Source: Bacteroidales bacterium
GTDB lineage: Bacteria; Bacteroidota; Bacteroidia; Bacteroidales; UBA932
DNA length: 58,700 nucleotides
Direction: 5' to 3'
Assembly (NCBI GenBank): GCA_017549505.1
Contig: JAFYUS010000037.1
Span: 1-58,700 of the forward strand
Below the pieces are notes generated by a model. The model searched no databases. It was not told where the DNA came from and saw nothing but the letters and a program-made list of their open reading frames with translations. The translations under genes and the position numbers were made by a program. Shown here in pieces: positions 17,419-25,724 of this stretch; position 1 is the first letter of the stretch, and each line of letters starts with the position of its first letter.

Positions 17419-18948
17419 ATGAAATTGAGAAATATTTTTAGGATTTTGTCTGCTGGTGCAGTCTTGGCTGGTCTTGCATCCTGCCATAATCAGGAAAAGA
17501 TATTCCCGGATTATGAAGGCGGTATCTCTGCATACTTCGCATACCAGATGCCTGTACGTACTATCGTGCTTGGCGAGTCTGAGACCTTTGACACTTCGCT
17601 TGACAATCAGCACAAGTGCATCATCTATGGTACCATAGGTGGTTCTTACAAGGGCAAGGATGTCGTTATCGGCATTGACGTTGACGAGACTATTGCTGAA
17701 AATGTATATTATCCTGACGGTACGCCTGCCAAGGTAATGCCTGAGAATTACTATACACTTTCGACTGATAAGCTGAACTACGGAGGAACTCATATGGGTG
17801 GTGTTGAGGTTACTCTTACCGACGCATTCTTCGCTGATCCTGACGCTATCAAGACAAACTATGTGATCCCTGTAGTGATGACTGACATCATCAAGGGAGC
17901 AGACCAGATCAAGAGCGGTACTCCTCTTATCGAAGGTGAGACACCGATCCGTACAAATGCTGCATTGTGGAATGTCCAGCCTATGGACTACACACTTTAC
18001 GGTATCAAGTATGTGAATCCTTGGGATGGAAGCTGGCTTCGTCGCGGTGTTGACGTTGTTACAGGACAGGATGCTGGTACAGTAGTGCGTCATGGACAGT
18101 ATGTTGAGAATGATGAGGTTGTACGTCTCTCTACTGTTTCTCTTGATGCTGTCACTATTCCTGTCTCTACAAATATCAGCAAGACTATCGAGACTACAAT
18201 TACCAGCAACTATGCTCTCTATATGGTCAATCCTGCTGCTCAGGATGCAAACTGGAAGACTCAGGTATGGTACGATCTCGCTGAGCCTATGAAGTCTGGC
18301 AAGACTTATACATTCAAGTGTAAGGCTGCTGCTTCGGAGCAGTATGATTGGTGTTCGGTTTTCCTTCAGTCAACAACTGTTGAGGGACAGCAGAACTATG
18401 CACACGGAATGTCATTCTCTACTGACTGGAAGGAAGTGACAATGACTGTCAAGCCAGATAAGGAAGATTATAACAGACTTTGCTGGTGTTTTGGAGACAA
18501 GGCTATTACCTTGATGCTTGATGACATTACTTTCACAGAAGAAGGCTCTGATGTAAATCTCATTACTAACTGCAACTTCGAAGACCAGACAACTGAAGGC
18601 TGGGCTAGCTATGGCCAGTACGAGAAGATTGGTGGTGGTGAAGGTGGTGTCAAGTCTGAGACTATCACCACAAATGAGGTCAATGCAAAGACCTGTCAGG
18701 TGAAGCTTACATTCGACGCAAGCGGTAACTGTACAGTTTCTTCTGCAACTGAAGGCATCACTGCAAGCGGTACTGGTAAGTATGTGAAGGACGGTGAGAA
18801 GCTCGCTTGGGGCAACAAGGACCGTGACGGTATCTACCTCGACTACACCGTTGATTTCGGTGAGAAGAAGTATGCTGTCAAGGATACCCTCGTATCACGC
18901 AGCCGCGAGATAAAGCTCGAGACCTACACTCCTACCTATAAGGAATAA
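17419..18948 (+). CDS. xusE: DUF1735-containing surface glycan-binding lipoprotein (XusE type)
   Basis: The 509-residue lipoprotein has its lipobox at GLASC (Cys22). An N-terminal DUF1735 beta domain lies at about 28-155, beginning IFPDYEG and containing PDGTPAKVMPENYY. A CBM4/9-like jelly-roll segment follows at about 250-385, with LMLDDITFTEEGS closing it. A C-terminal domain at about 395-509 resembles the DUF5627-type module usually found behind DUF1735. Its place between xusD and the GH10 gene matches xusE of Prevotella, whose product is thought to be a surface xylan-binding protein. No catalytic motif is visible. The role is inferred from position and domain type. Confidence 0.82.
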   Translation: MKLRNIFRILSAGAVLAGLASCHNQEKIFPDYEGGISAYFAYQMPVRTIVLGESETFDTSLDNQHKCIIYGTIGGSYKGKDVVIGIDVDETIAENVYYPDGTPAKVMPENYYTLSTDKLNYGGTHMGGVEVTLTDAFFADPDAIKTNYVIPVVMTDIIKGADQIKSGTPLIEGETPIRTNAALWNVQPMDYTLYGIKYVNPWDGSWLRRGVDVVTGQDAGTVVRHGQYVENDEVVRLSTVSLDAVTIPVSTNISKTIETTITSNYALYMVNPAAQDANWKTQVWYDLAEPMKSGKTYTFKCKAAASEQYDWCSVFLQSTTVEGQQNYAHGMSFSTDWKEVTMTVKPDKEDYNRLCWCFGDKAITLMLDDITFTEEGSDVNLITNCNFEDQTTEGWASYGQYEKIGGGEGGVKSETITTNEVNAKTCQVKLTFDASGNCTVSSATEGITASGTGKYVKDGEKLAWGNKDRDGIYLDYTVDFGEKKYAVKDTLVSRSREIKLETYTPTYKE

Positions 18949-18968
18949 CTATTTAAAGTGACTAAGAT

Positions 18969-21230
18969 ATGAAACACTATAGTAAGATATTATTTCTTGC
19001 AGCCGCTTTCACAGGTCTTGTGTCTTGTGCAGTCAATGAGCTGAAGGAATTCCCTGTTGAACAGCCGGCTAATCTTGCTGCGTACGAATACCTCAAGGAG
19101 TATGAAGTACTTAAGAACTATGTGGACCGTACAGCCTCTCCCGACTTCAAGTTGGGAGCAGGCGTCACTGCAGGCGCATTCATCAATCACGGTCAGGAAT
19201 ACCTGATGTCCGTGTCTAATTTTGATGAGGTTACTCCGCTTACAGAAATGAACCATGCTGCCATCGTTGACAACAAGGGTAAGATGAGCTTCGACCTTGT
19301 CAAGGATTTCGTAAAGGATGCGAACAGTGCAGGTGTATCGGTTTACGGACAGGCTCTTGCATGGAACCAGCAGCAGAACAACAAGTTCCTGAATACCCTT
19401 ATCGCTGACAGAATAGATCCGAATTACGTTCCTGAACTTGTACCGGTTGAAAAGTACATCGACAGGACATGTATTGAGATCGTATCTCAGGATATGGTTT
19501 CAGCTGCATGGGATACCCAGTTCTGGATCATGTGTCCTACCGAGTTCAAGGAGGGTGATGCTTGGGAAGTTTCAATGGATATTTATGCACTTACCGAAGC
19601 AGCTCCTGGTACTCAGGTGCATAAGGCTACCCCTGGTGATTATCTTCACTACTCAGCTATCGGTAACCCTGCCTTCAAGACTGAATGGTCTACTTGGACA
19701 AATTCAGGTACCATGCCTGCAGAAGCTGCCGGAGGATATTCAATTGCATTCAACCTGAATGATCTTGCTACTGGAAACACATGGTATCTTGATAACATCA
19801 GCTTCAAGCTTAATGGTGTCGAGCAGGTTGTGAACGGTTCATGCGATGATCCTGAAGCGACTGAGAGCTTCTTCTCAAAGGAATATCCGGCTCCAAATCC
19901 TTCGCCTTCAAGAATCGTGACCAAGTATAAGAAGATCGATATGGTCGAGATTCCTAAGACTCAGGATGTAGCTCGTACATGCGTACAGGTTGTTTCTCAG
20001 GATATGGCTTCTGCTGCATGGGATACTCAGTTCTGGCTCTACTTCCCTGATTCTCCGATGAAGGAAGGTGACTCTTGGGAGGTTTCAATGGATGTCCGTG
20101 CTGACAAGGAGTCATATGCGGGTACCCAGACTCATGTAGGACCTGGCGGATATATCCACTGGGCAGCTATCGGAAATGTAACCTTCACTACAGAGTGGGC
20201 GACTTACACTGCCAGCGGTACAGTTGATTCTTCAATGAATACAGGTGATGCAATCGCATTCAACCTCAATGATTTCCAGGAGGCAAACAAATATTACTTC
20301 GACAACATCAGCTTCAAGCTCAACGGTGTTGAGGTTATTGCCAACGGTAGCTGTGACGATCCTAACGGAAATGCAAACTTCATTGCGAAGGAGTATCCTG
20401 CCGCAGCAGGCAGTCCTGCAAGAATCGTTGACCATTACACCATCGAACTTCCAGGTGGTAGAACTCCTCAGACTCCGGAAGAGATGAAGGATACTCTTAC
20501 AACTGCTATGGACAAGTGGATCAAGGGCGCGATGAATGCTACCGCAGGTCAGGTAAAGGCTTGGGATGCTGTAAAGGATCTTTATGCTGAAAGAGTTGAC
20601 GACGGTTCACGTTTCTACTGGCAGGATTACATCGGCGAGGATGACTATGTGAAGATGGCGTTCTCGAAGGCTCGTGCATACTATGCTGAAGCTGACGTAG
20701 ACGGAGATGGTACCGCTGACGGAAACGATCCTGCAGAACTTAAGCTCTTCATCAGCGAAGGTGGACTTGAGAACGCACAGAAACTCGCTTCTCTCGTTGC
20801 CAAGATCGCTGACTGGGAGAAGGATCCGAATGTCAAGATTGACGGTATTGCTGTACAGCTCCATGTTAATTATATCCTCAATGCTGATGCACAGACTGCT
20901 CAGGAGACTGCTATTGCTGAAATGTTCGCAAAACTTGCCGAGACAGGAAAGCTCATCAAGGTTTCTGAACTCAATATCGGTGTTGCAGAGACTGCAGGCG
21001 GAGCAGAGCTTGCCCCAGCTGCTTTGACTGAGGAACAGCATCATGCTGCAGCTGACTTCTACAAGTTCGTTGTCGGCAAGTATCTTGAGACTATCCCTGC
21101 TGCTCAGCAGTATGGTATAACCAAGTGGAGTACTTCAGATACAGCACAGAGTGCAACAGGTCTTTGGGATGCAAACTACGGACGTAAGCATACTTACGCT
21201 GGCTTTGCTGCCGGACTTCAGGGAGAATAA
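18969..21230 (+). CDS. GH10-family xylanase-like lipoprotein with two inserted CBM modules; acid/base site degenerate
   Basis: The 753-residue lipoprotein (lipobox VSC, Cys20) is in the xyn10C position of the xus cluster. The GH10 fold is split: the N-terminal part covers about 38-150, then two similar CBM4-like modules of about 165 residues (about 160-325 and 330-490), then the rest of the barrel to the end. Active GH10 enzymes carry WDxVNE, with Glu as the acid/base. Here the motif is WDAVKD (532-537), so Glu is replaced by Asp and the preceding Asn by Lys. The conserved WH of the substrate site is Trp132-Asn133, and the usual FINDYN motif reads FISEGG. The nucleophile Glu667 (VSELN) remains. 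The reading frame is open throughout. It is probably a xylan-binding protein with little or no hydrolase activity. Confidence 0.88.
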   Translation: MKHYSKILFLAAAFTGLVSCAVNELKEFPVEQPANLAAYEYLKEYEVLKNYVDRTASPDFKLGAGVTAGAFINHGQEYLMSVSNFDEVTPLTEMNHAAIVDNKGKMSFDLVKDFVKDANSAGVSVYGQALAWNQQQNNKFLNTLIADRIDPNYVPELVPVEKYIDRTCIEIVSQDMVSAAWDTQFWIMCPTEFKEGDAWEVSMDIYALTEAAPGTQVHKATPGDYLHYSAIGNPAFKTEWSTWTNSGTMPAEAAGGYSIAFNLNDLATGNTWYLDNISFKLNGVEQVVNGSCDDPEATESFFSKEYPAPNPSPSRIVTKYKKIDMVEIPKTQDVARTCVQVVSQDMASAAWDTQFWLYFPDSPMKEGDSWEVSMDVRADKESYAGTQTHVGPGGYIHWAAIGNVTFTTEWATYTASGTVDSSMNTGDAIAFNLNDFQEANKYYFDNISFKLNGVEVIANGSCDDPNGNANFIAKEYPAAAGSPARIVDHYTIELPGGRTPQTPEEMKDTLTTAMDKWIKGAMNATAGQVKAWDAVKDLYAERVDDGSRFYWQDYIGEDDYVKMAFSKARAYYAEADVDGDGTADGNDPAELKLFISEGGLENAQKLASLVAKIADWEKDPNVKIDGIAVQLHVNYILNADAQTAQETAIAEMFAKLAETGKLIKVSELNIGVAETAGGAELAPAALTEEQHHAAADFYKFVVGKYLETIPAAQQYGITKWSTSDTAQSATGLWDANYGRKHTYAGFAAGLQGE

Positions 21231-21271
21231 TCCACAAGTTTGATAATAAGGATTCAAATCCTTTCCATACG

Positions 21272-21307
21272 ATCGTCGGAGGCCCACGGACCTCCGACGA
21301 TTTTTTT
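21272..21307 (+). terminator. Rho-independent terminator of the xus operon
   Basis: A perfect 11-bp stem, ATCGTCGGAGG (21272-21282) with CCTCCGACGAT (21291-21301), has an 8-base loop and a run of seven T at 21301-21307. It separates the xus operon from the next unit. Confidence 0.93.
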
Positions 21308-21308
21308 A

Positions 21309-21338
21309 TTGTCGTGTGATAATAATTGTGTATATTTG
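21309..21338 (+). promoter_or_regulatory. Promoter of the CxxCH-propeller/DUF6057 operon
   Basis: TTG at 21309-21311 and TATATTTG at 21331-21338 are separated by 19 bases, the expected Bacteroidetes -33/-7 layout. It lies directly behind the xus terminator and 29 bases before the start codon at 21368. Confidence 0.7.
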
Positions 21339-21367
21339 TAAGTTAACACTATTAATGACACAAGTTT

Positions 21368-22831
21368 ATGCAACTATATATCCGTTATGTTGTAAACAGA
21401 CTCCTGATAGTTTGGGGCCTCATCTTGATTGCCGGATGTTCCCGTTGGGAGACCCCAGAGTCAGTATCTGATACGGAACCTCTGATTTTTCCTGACTATA
21501 AAGAAGTTACGATTCCGTATAATATCGCACCTCTTAATTTCATGATAGAAGGCGTCGGACGCATCCAGACGGTCATAAGTCTGGATGGAGCCGAACTGAT
21601 AAGAGTTTCCGGTAAGGAAGGAGTGATTGCAATTCCCTTGAAAAAGTGGAGTGCTATGATGGAATCTGCACAGGGCAAGGTGCTGGAATTCGAAGTGTCT
21701 GCATGGTCAGAAGAGAATCCTGAAGGTGTGAGATATGCTCCATTTAAAGTCAATGTGGCAGATGACGCCATAGATCCTTGGGTCGCATATCGCCTCATTG
21801 AGCCCGGTTACAAAAGCTGGAGACAACTGGGACTTTACCAGAGAAATCTGTCTACTTTCGAAGAAAGAGCCATCGTTACGAATACTACAGATATCGAGAC
21901 ATGTCTTAATTGCCATCATTTTCCGGCATATTCTGCCGGAAGCATGATGTTCCATGCCCGTGGCAGGAACGGTGGTACCATCCTTTATCACAATGGAGAA
22001 CTTTCCAAGATCAAGTTCAACGAGATCGGTCCTAAGAAGAACACTACATATCCGGCATGGCATCCAGAGGGCAGGATGATAGCCTTTTCTTCGAATAATA
22101 CCAGACAATCCTTTTATGTCCATGGAGAGAAGCCTATCGAGGTCTATGACTACACTTCCGATCTTCTACTTTATGATACGCAGACAGGAGAAGTGCTTGT
22201 AGATCCCCGTTTCATGACAGAGGAAACTCTGGAAACTTTCCCAGCATGGTCTCCAGACGGCAGGACTCTTTATTATGCTGCTTCTGACCGGAAGAATGTT
22301 CCTGCAGAGGTCGAACAGCTCCATTATCATATACTTTCTGTGCCATTTGATCCATCCAACCGTACATTTGGAGAGAAGATCGATACCCTTTACAATGCCC
22401 ATAAGAGCGGCGGAAGCGCTTCATATCCGAGGATCTCAGCTGACGGCAGGTATCTGCTTTATACATGGTCTGAGTATGGAACATTCCCTGTATGGCATCA
22501 GGAGGCCGATCTGAAGATGATAGATCTGACAACAGGGGAGCATGTGGATGTATCTGTGTGGAATGACCCTGATGAGGCTGACAGTTACCATTCATGGTCT
22601 TCCGACGGAAGATGGGTTGCCATCGGCAGCCGCCGTCTCGACGGAAGATATACCAGACTTTATTTCGCTTATCTTGACCGTGACGGAAAGGCGCACAAGC
22701 CTTTCCTCCTTCCGCAGGAAGATCCGCGCCATGACCTATGGCGCCTGAAGTCATATAATGTTCCTGAATTCGTCGACGCGGAGGTCGTACTTCCGGATTC
22801 GGTTGCAGAATTGTTTGAACCTGAGAAATAG
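21368..22831 (+). CDS. CxxCH-containing PD40/TolB-like beta-propeller lipoprotein, copy 1
   Basis: The 487-residue lipoprotein (lipobox IAGC, Cys24) has an N-terminal beta domain with FPDYKEVTIPYNIAPLNF (41-58), the first part of a propeller, then Cys179-Leu-Asn-Cys182-His183, a CxxCH site of the kind that carries covalent haem c. PD40-type propeller repeats follow (WHPEGRMIAFSS, WSPDGRTLYYA, ISADGRYLLYT, WSSDGRWVAIGS) and then a conserved KPFLLPQ segment. It resembles proteins annotated only as TolB-like in other Bacteroidetes. Haem attachment is inference; the motif could bind another metal. It is the first gene of its operon and is followed seven bases later by a DUF6057-like gene. Function unknown. 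Confidence 0.85.
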   Translation: MQLYIRYVVNRLLIVWGLILIAGCSRWETPESVSDTEPLIFPDYKEVTIPYNIAPLNFMIEGVGRIQTVISLDGAELIRVSGKEGVIAIPLKKWSAMMESAQGKVLEFEVSAWSEENPEGVRYAPFKVNVADDAIDPWVAYRLIEPGYKSWRQLGLYQRNLSTFEERAIVTNTTDIETCLNCHHFPAYSAGSMMFHARGRNGGTILYHNGELSKIKFNEIGPKKNTTYPAWHPEGRMIAFSSNNTRQSFYVHGEKPIEVYDYTSDLLLYDTQTGEVLVDPRFMTEETLETFPAWSPDGRTLYYAASDRKNVPAEVEQLHYHILSVPFDPSNRTFGEKIDTLYNAHKSGGSASYPRISADGRYLLYTWSEYGTFPVWHQEADLKMIDLTTGEHVDVSVWNDPDEADSYHSWSSDGRWVAIGSRRLDGRYTRLYFAYLDRDGKAHKPFLLPQEDPRHDLWRLKSYNVPEFVDAEVVLPDSVAELFEPEK

Positions 22832-22838
22832 ACAGCAT

Positions 22839-24272
22839 ATGAAGAAACCTTTTTTTACTCCAGCAAAGCTGCTGATTCTTGTGTCAGCTGTCCTTTTCCT
22901 CGTTTTCTGGTCAGTATGGTTTTTCTGTTACAGATATTATCTGATCTGGCTTGAGGGTTATTCATTCTTTTCGACTCTACCGGACTTCTTGCCACAATAT
23001 CTTGATGCTCAAGAAGGTATCCCAGGATATGTTGGAGCGTTCCTCCATCAGTTTTATGCAATGCCGGTTTTGGGAGCTGCAATCCAGTCTTTTCTTGCTG
23101 TGTGGCCTGTCGTATGTGCGGGAATCATAATTCTTCGTCTTTTCAAGAATCCGGAATGGTTGATGTGGATTTCATTGATTCCTCTTCTTTTCATCACTCA
23201 TCGTCAGTTCTGGGACCTGCATCTTTACTATACTGTGATAGCTGATATGCTCTTGACTGCAGCTATGATTCTTACAGTAGTTGTTACAGCTTTGGTGAAG
23301 TCGAAGTGTAAGCTTCCTCAGTGGAAGGGTAGCCTGTATGTCAATATGGCTCTGACATTGGTTGCGACAGTTATTTCAGTATACTTCCTGACCGGATTAC
23401 ATAAGAGCAACAGAATCCATGAAGAGAAGGCCCGCCTGGAATATCTGGGAGAGAACCATAGATGGAAGGATATCCTTGAAGAGGTTTCTCCAAAGGATGC
23501 AAAAGAGGATGAATTGAAACGTGCATATGCCTTGCTTGCGCTTTCAGAGTCCGGACTCCTGACAGATCATGCGTTCAGATATGGATTGGATGGTCAGGAT
23601 GACTTCGTATTCTATGAGAATATCGATCCGTTTTGTATCAACTATAACGCATTGTTCTATCAGTGTCTGGAGATGCGTAACGCAGTAATCCATCAGGCTT
23701 ATCAACTGGGTGTCCAGTCTGTGACAGGAGTCAGCTTTGCCAGTCTCCGCTATCTTGCTGATACATATATCGAACTTAAGGACTATACGATGGCAAGAAA
23801 ATATGTCGATATACTCAGTCATTCGTCTTGTCATGGAAAATGGGTAAAGGAAAGGCGTACCAGACTTGAGGCCATAAAACATGAAACTCCGGTATATGAG
23901 TACGATGAATACAAGGCGACCATATCGAACTTCAGCCACACCATATCATCGATGGTGGACCGTAACAGAGGTAACCGGAAGTATGCAGATCTGCTCCTGT
24001 GTTCACTTCTTGCAGACGAGGAGGGTGAACAGTTCAAGCAGATATTCAGATATGTCGCAGAAATACAATATCCGACGGGAGACACCATCCCTCGCTTGTA
24101 CGAAGAGGCTCTTATCCTTATTGCCATGGTTGAACCGGATGTGCTTGCAGGATATAAGATAAGCGAAGATACACGAAGGCGTTTTGCTGATTATATCACT
24201 ATGATGAACGCCGGCAAAGGCACTCAGGCTTTGAGAAAGCACGCAGATACATATTGGGCTTATTCGTATTAG
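22839..24272 (+). CDS. DUF6057-like polytopic membrane protein, copy 1
   Basis: I start this protein at the ATG at 22839 (MKKPFFTPAKLL), which puts a membrane helix at the N-terminus; the frame is open further upstream but that part overlaps the propeller gene. It has 477 residues. The N-terminal half (about 1-195) holds about five membrane helices and the family segment around GIPGYVGAFLHQFYAMPVLG. The C-terminal half (about 200-477) is soluble and helical, with TPR-like segments (YTMARKYVDILSHSSCHGKW) and the ending KHADTYWAYSY, shared with other copies in this window. No enzyme motif is recognised. It is always paired with a CxxCH propeller gene here. Function unknown. Confidence 0.8.
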   Translation: MKKPFFTPAKLLILVSAVLFLVFWSVWFFCYRYYLIWLEGYSFFSTLPDFLPQYLDAQEGIPGYVGAFLHQFYAMPVLGAAIQSFLAVWPVVCAGIIILRLFKNPEWLMWISLIPLLFITHRQFWDLHLYYTVIADMLLTAAMILTVVVTALVKSKCKLPQWKGSLYVNMALTLVATVISVYFLTGLHKSNRIHEEKARLEYLGENHRWKDILEEVSPKDAKEDELKRAYALLALSESGLLTDHAFRYGLDGQDDFVFYENIDPFCINYNALFYQCLEMRNAVIHQAYQLGVQSVTGVSFASLRYLADTYIELKDYTMARKYVDILSHSSCHGKWVKERRTRLEAIKHETPVYEYDEYKATISNFSHTISSMVDRNRGNRKYADLLLCSLLADEEGEQFKQIFRYVAEIQYPTGDTIPRLYEEALILIAMVEPDVLAGYKISEDTRRRFADYITMMNAGKGTQALRKHADTYWAYSY

Positions 24273-24275
24273 AAA

Positions 24276-25724
24276 ATGAAGAAAGGACTACATATATTAC
24301 TGTTTGCCGCTGTCTGTCTGTGTATGGCGGCAGGTGTCCATTTTGCACAGGAATTCCGTTTCTACAACATTGAGAGCAACGATCTGTTTCTATATGATTG
24401 GGCGGACATCTGGGGCAAGCTATGCAGGACCGGTGGTCTGGCGACTCTTCTTGCCTCTTTCTTTACACAGTTCATGAGGATTCCGTTTGTGGGCACAGTG
24501 ATCGTCAGTGGTATCTATATGCTGATCGCATACCTTCTTTACAGGATACTGGACCGCAGGGCGGATGCACCAGCTATGGCAGGATTCTGTCTTCTGCCGG
24601 CTGTCTTTCTGTTCCTCTGCATGGAGAATGACTATTACAGGTTCCAGGGCCATATGGCATTTCTGCTGATGGTGACGGCTTTGTTTGAGTATGTGTCTGT
24701 CAGCAAGGAGAAGCTGCGCTACATTTCCGGTATAGTGCTCATTCCTCTCCTTTATCATACGGCAGGCAGTGTTGCAGTGGCCTTTGTGGTCTCGGCAGTC
24801 GTATGGGAGATGACGGGATCGGGACTGAAAGGACTCAAGTCCATTGTATATCCGGCCGTGCTTGCAGCACTGGCTTATGTATATGTCAGATATTCCCTGG
24901 TAAGCAGCGTGGAACATGCACTGACTCCTTTCATGTATTATGACTGGCCTTCCACATATTTCTTCCCTGTTTATGCGTGGTCTATGGTTCCACTCATGAT
25001 TCTGGCGGCGTGGCTGCTGTCGAAGATTGATATGAAGCAGTCTTATAAGAAGACCGTAGCCATTGCAGGGCTGGTATTCTCATTCTTCCTGGCAGGTAAT
25101 TTCTACGGTCAGGTACATAGCAGAAGTTATTACCGTCTTATACAGGAGCAGTATTGGGCAGAAAACGGAGATTGGGACAGGATAATAAGGACTGCCGACC
25201 GCAGACAGCCTACGTTCCTGATAAGTTACCTCAATCTTGCGCTTGCGCAGAAAGGGCTTCTTGTACAGAATTACAAGTATTATAATCCTCAGGACCTGAC
25301 GTATATCATGTATCCTACGCCGAACCTCAAGACCGGCATGACTCTTCAGAGCACGGTATATTCTGCGTGGGACTACCATGCTGCTGCCCGTCAGGCAGCA
25401 TTCGATGCCAATGTGGTTACATCAGGCAACTGCAATCCACGCCAGCTCCAGGTGTTGGCAAGAACTAATGCTGCTCTCGGAGCCTATGAGGTTGCAGAGA
25501 AATATACAACAGTTCTGGAAAAGACTCTGTTCTATAGAGGTGTTGCAGAAGAGTTGAGACAGTCAATGAAAGAACCGGCAGTACTTCCGCTTACTGACCG
25601 TCATATACGTTACGATGGCCTCGAGGGAGACATGAGGGACATACTCGAAGTCGATGTGTCTCATCCGATATTGTCGCAGTTTCATCAGTTGTGCAAGATT
25701 TTGGAGAAAGGAGGTGAGAAATGA
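24276..25724 (+). CDS. DUF6057-like polytopic membrane protein, copy 2
   Basis: The 482-residue protein starts three bases after copy 1. It has about eight hydrophobic segments in residues 1-280 (for example GLHILLFAAVCLCMAAGVHF and IVYPAVLAALAYVYVRY), with the family segment TGGLATLLASFFTQFMRIPFVG near 50-72. A soluble helical C-terminal part follows and contains YEVAEKYTTVLEKTLFYRG. It lacks the DTYW-type ending seen in copies 1 and 3. Its stop codon overlaps the start of propeller copy 2 (ATGA, 25721-25724), so their translation is probably coupled. Frequent AGG and AGA codons contrast with the SusC genes and suggest modest expression. Function unknown. Confidence 0.8.
   Translation: MKKGLHILLFAAVCLCMAAGVHFAQEFRFYNIESNDLFLYDWADIWGKLCRTGGLATLLASFFTQFMRIPFVGTVIVSGIYMLIAYLLYRILDRRADAPAMAGFCLLPAVFLFLCMENDYYRFQGHMAFLLMVTALFEYVSVSKEKLRYISGIVLIPLLYHTAGSVAVAFVVSAVVWEMTGSGLKGLKSIVYPAVLAALAYVYVRYSLVSSVEHALTPFMYYDWPSTYFFPVYAWSMVPLMILAAWLLSKIDMKQSYKKTVAIAGLVFSFFLAGNFYGQVHSRSYYRLIQEQYWAENGDWDRIIRTADRRQPTFLISYLNLALAQKGLLVQNYKYYNPQDLTYIMYPTPNLKTGMTLQSTVYSAWDYHAAARQAAFDANVVTSGNCNPRQLQVLARTNAALGAYEVAEKYTTVLEKTLFYRGVAEELRQSMKEPAVLPLTDRHIRYDGLEGDMRDILEVDVSHPILSQFHQLCKILEKGGEK

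Noticed and set aside
17392-18093. 233-residue open frame on the minus strand
   Set aside because: It is a mirror of the DUF1735 domain coding region of xusE and contains no domain signature.
18969-21230. GH10-like gene as a pseudogene
   Set aside because: The frame is open from signal peptide to stop, both CBMs and most of the barrel are well kept, and the promoter and operon are intact. Loss of function of the active site without decay suggests a changed role.
22758-22838. Longer N-terminus for DUF6057 copy 1
   Set aside because: The extra 27 codons overlap the end of propeller copy 1 and would place polar residues before the first membrane helix; the ATG at 22839 fits better.
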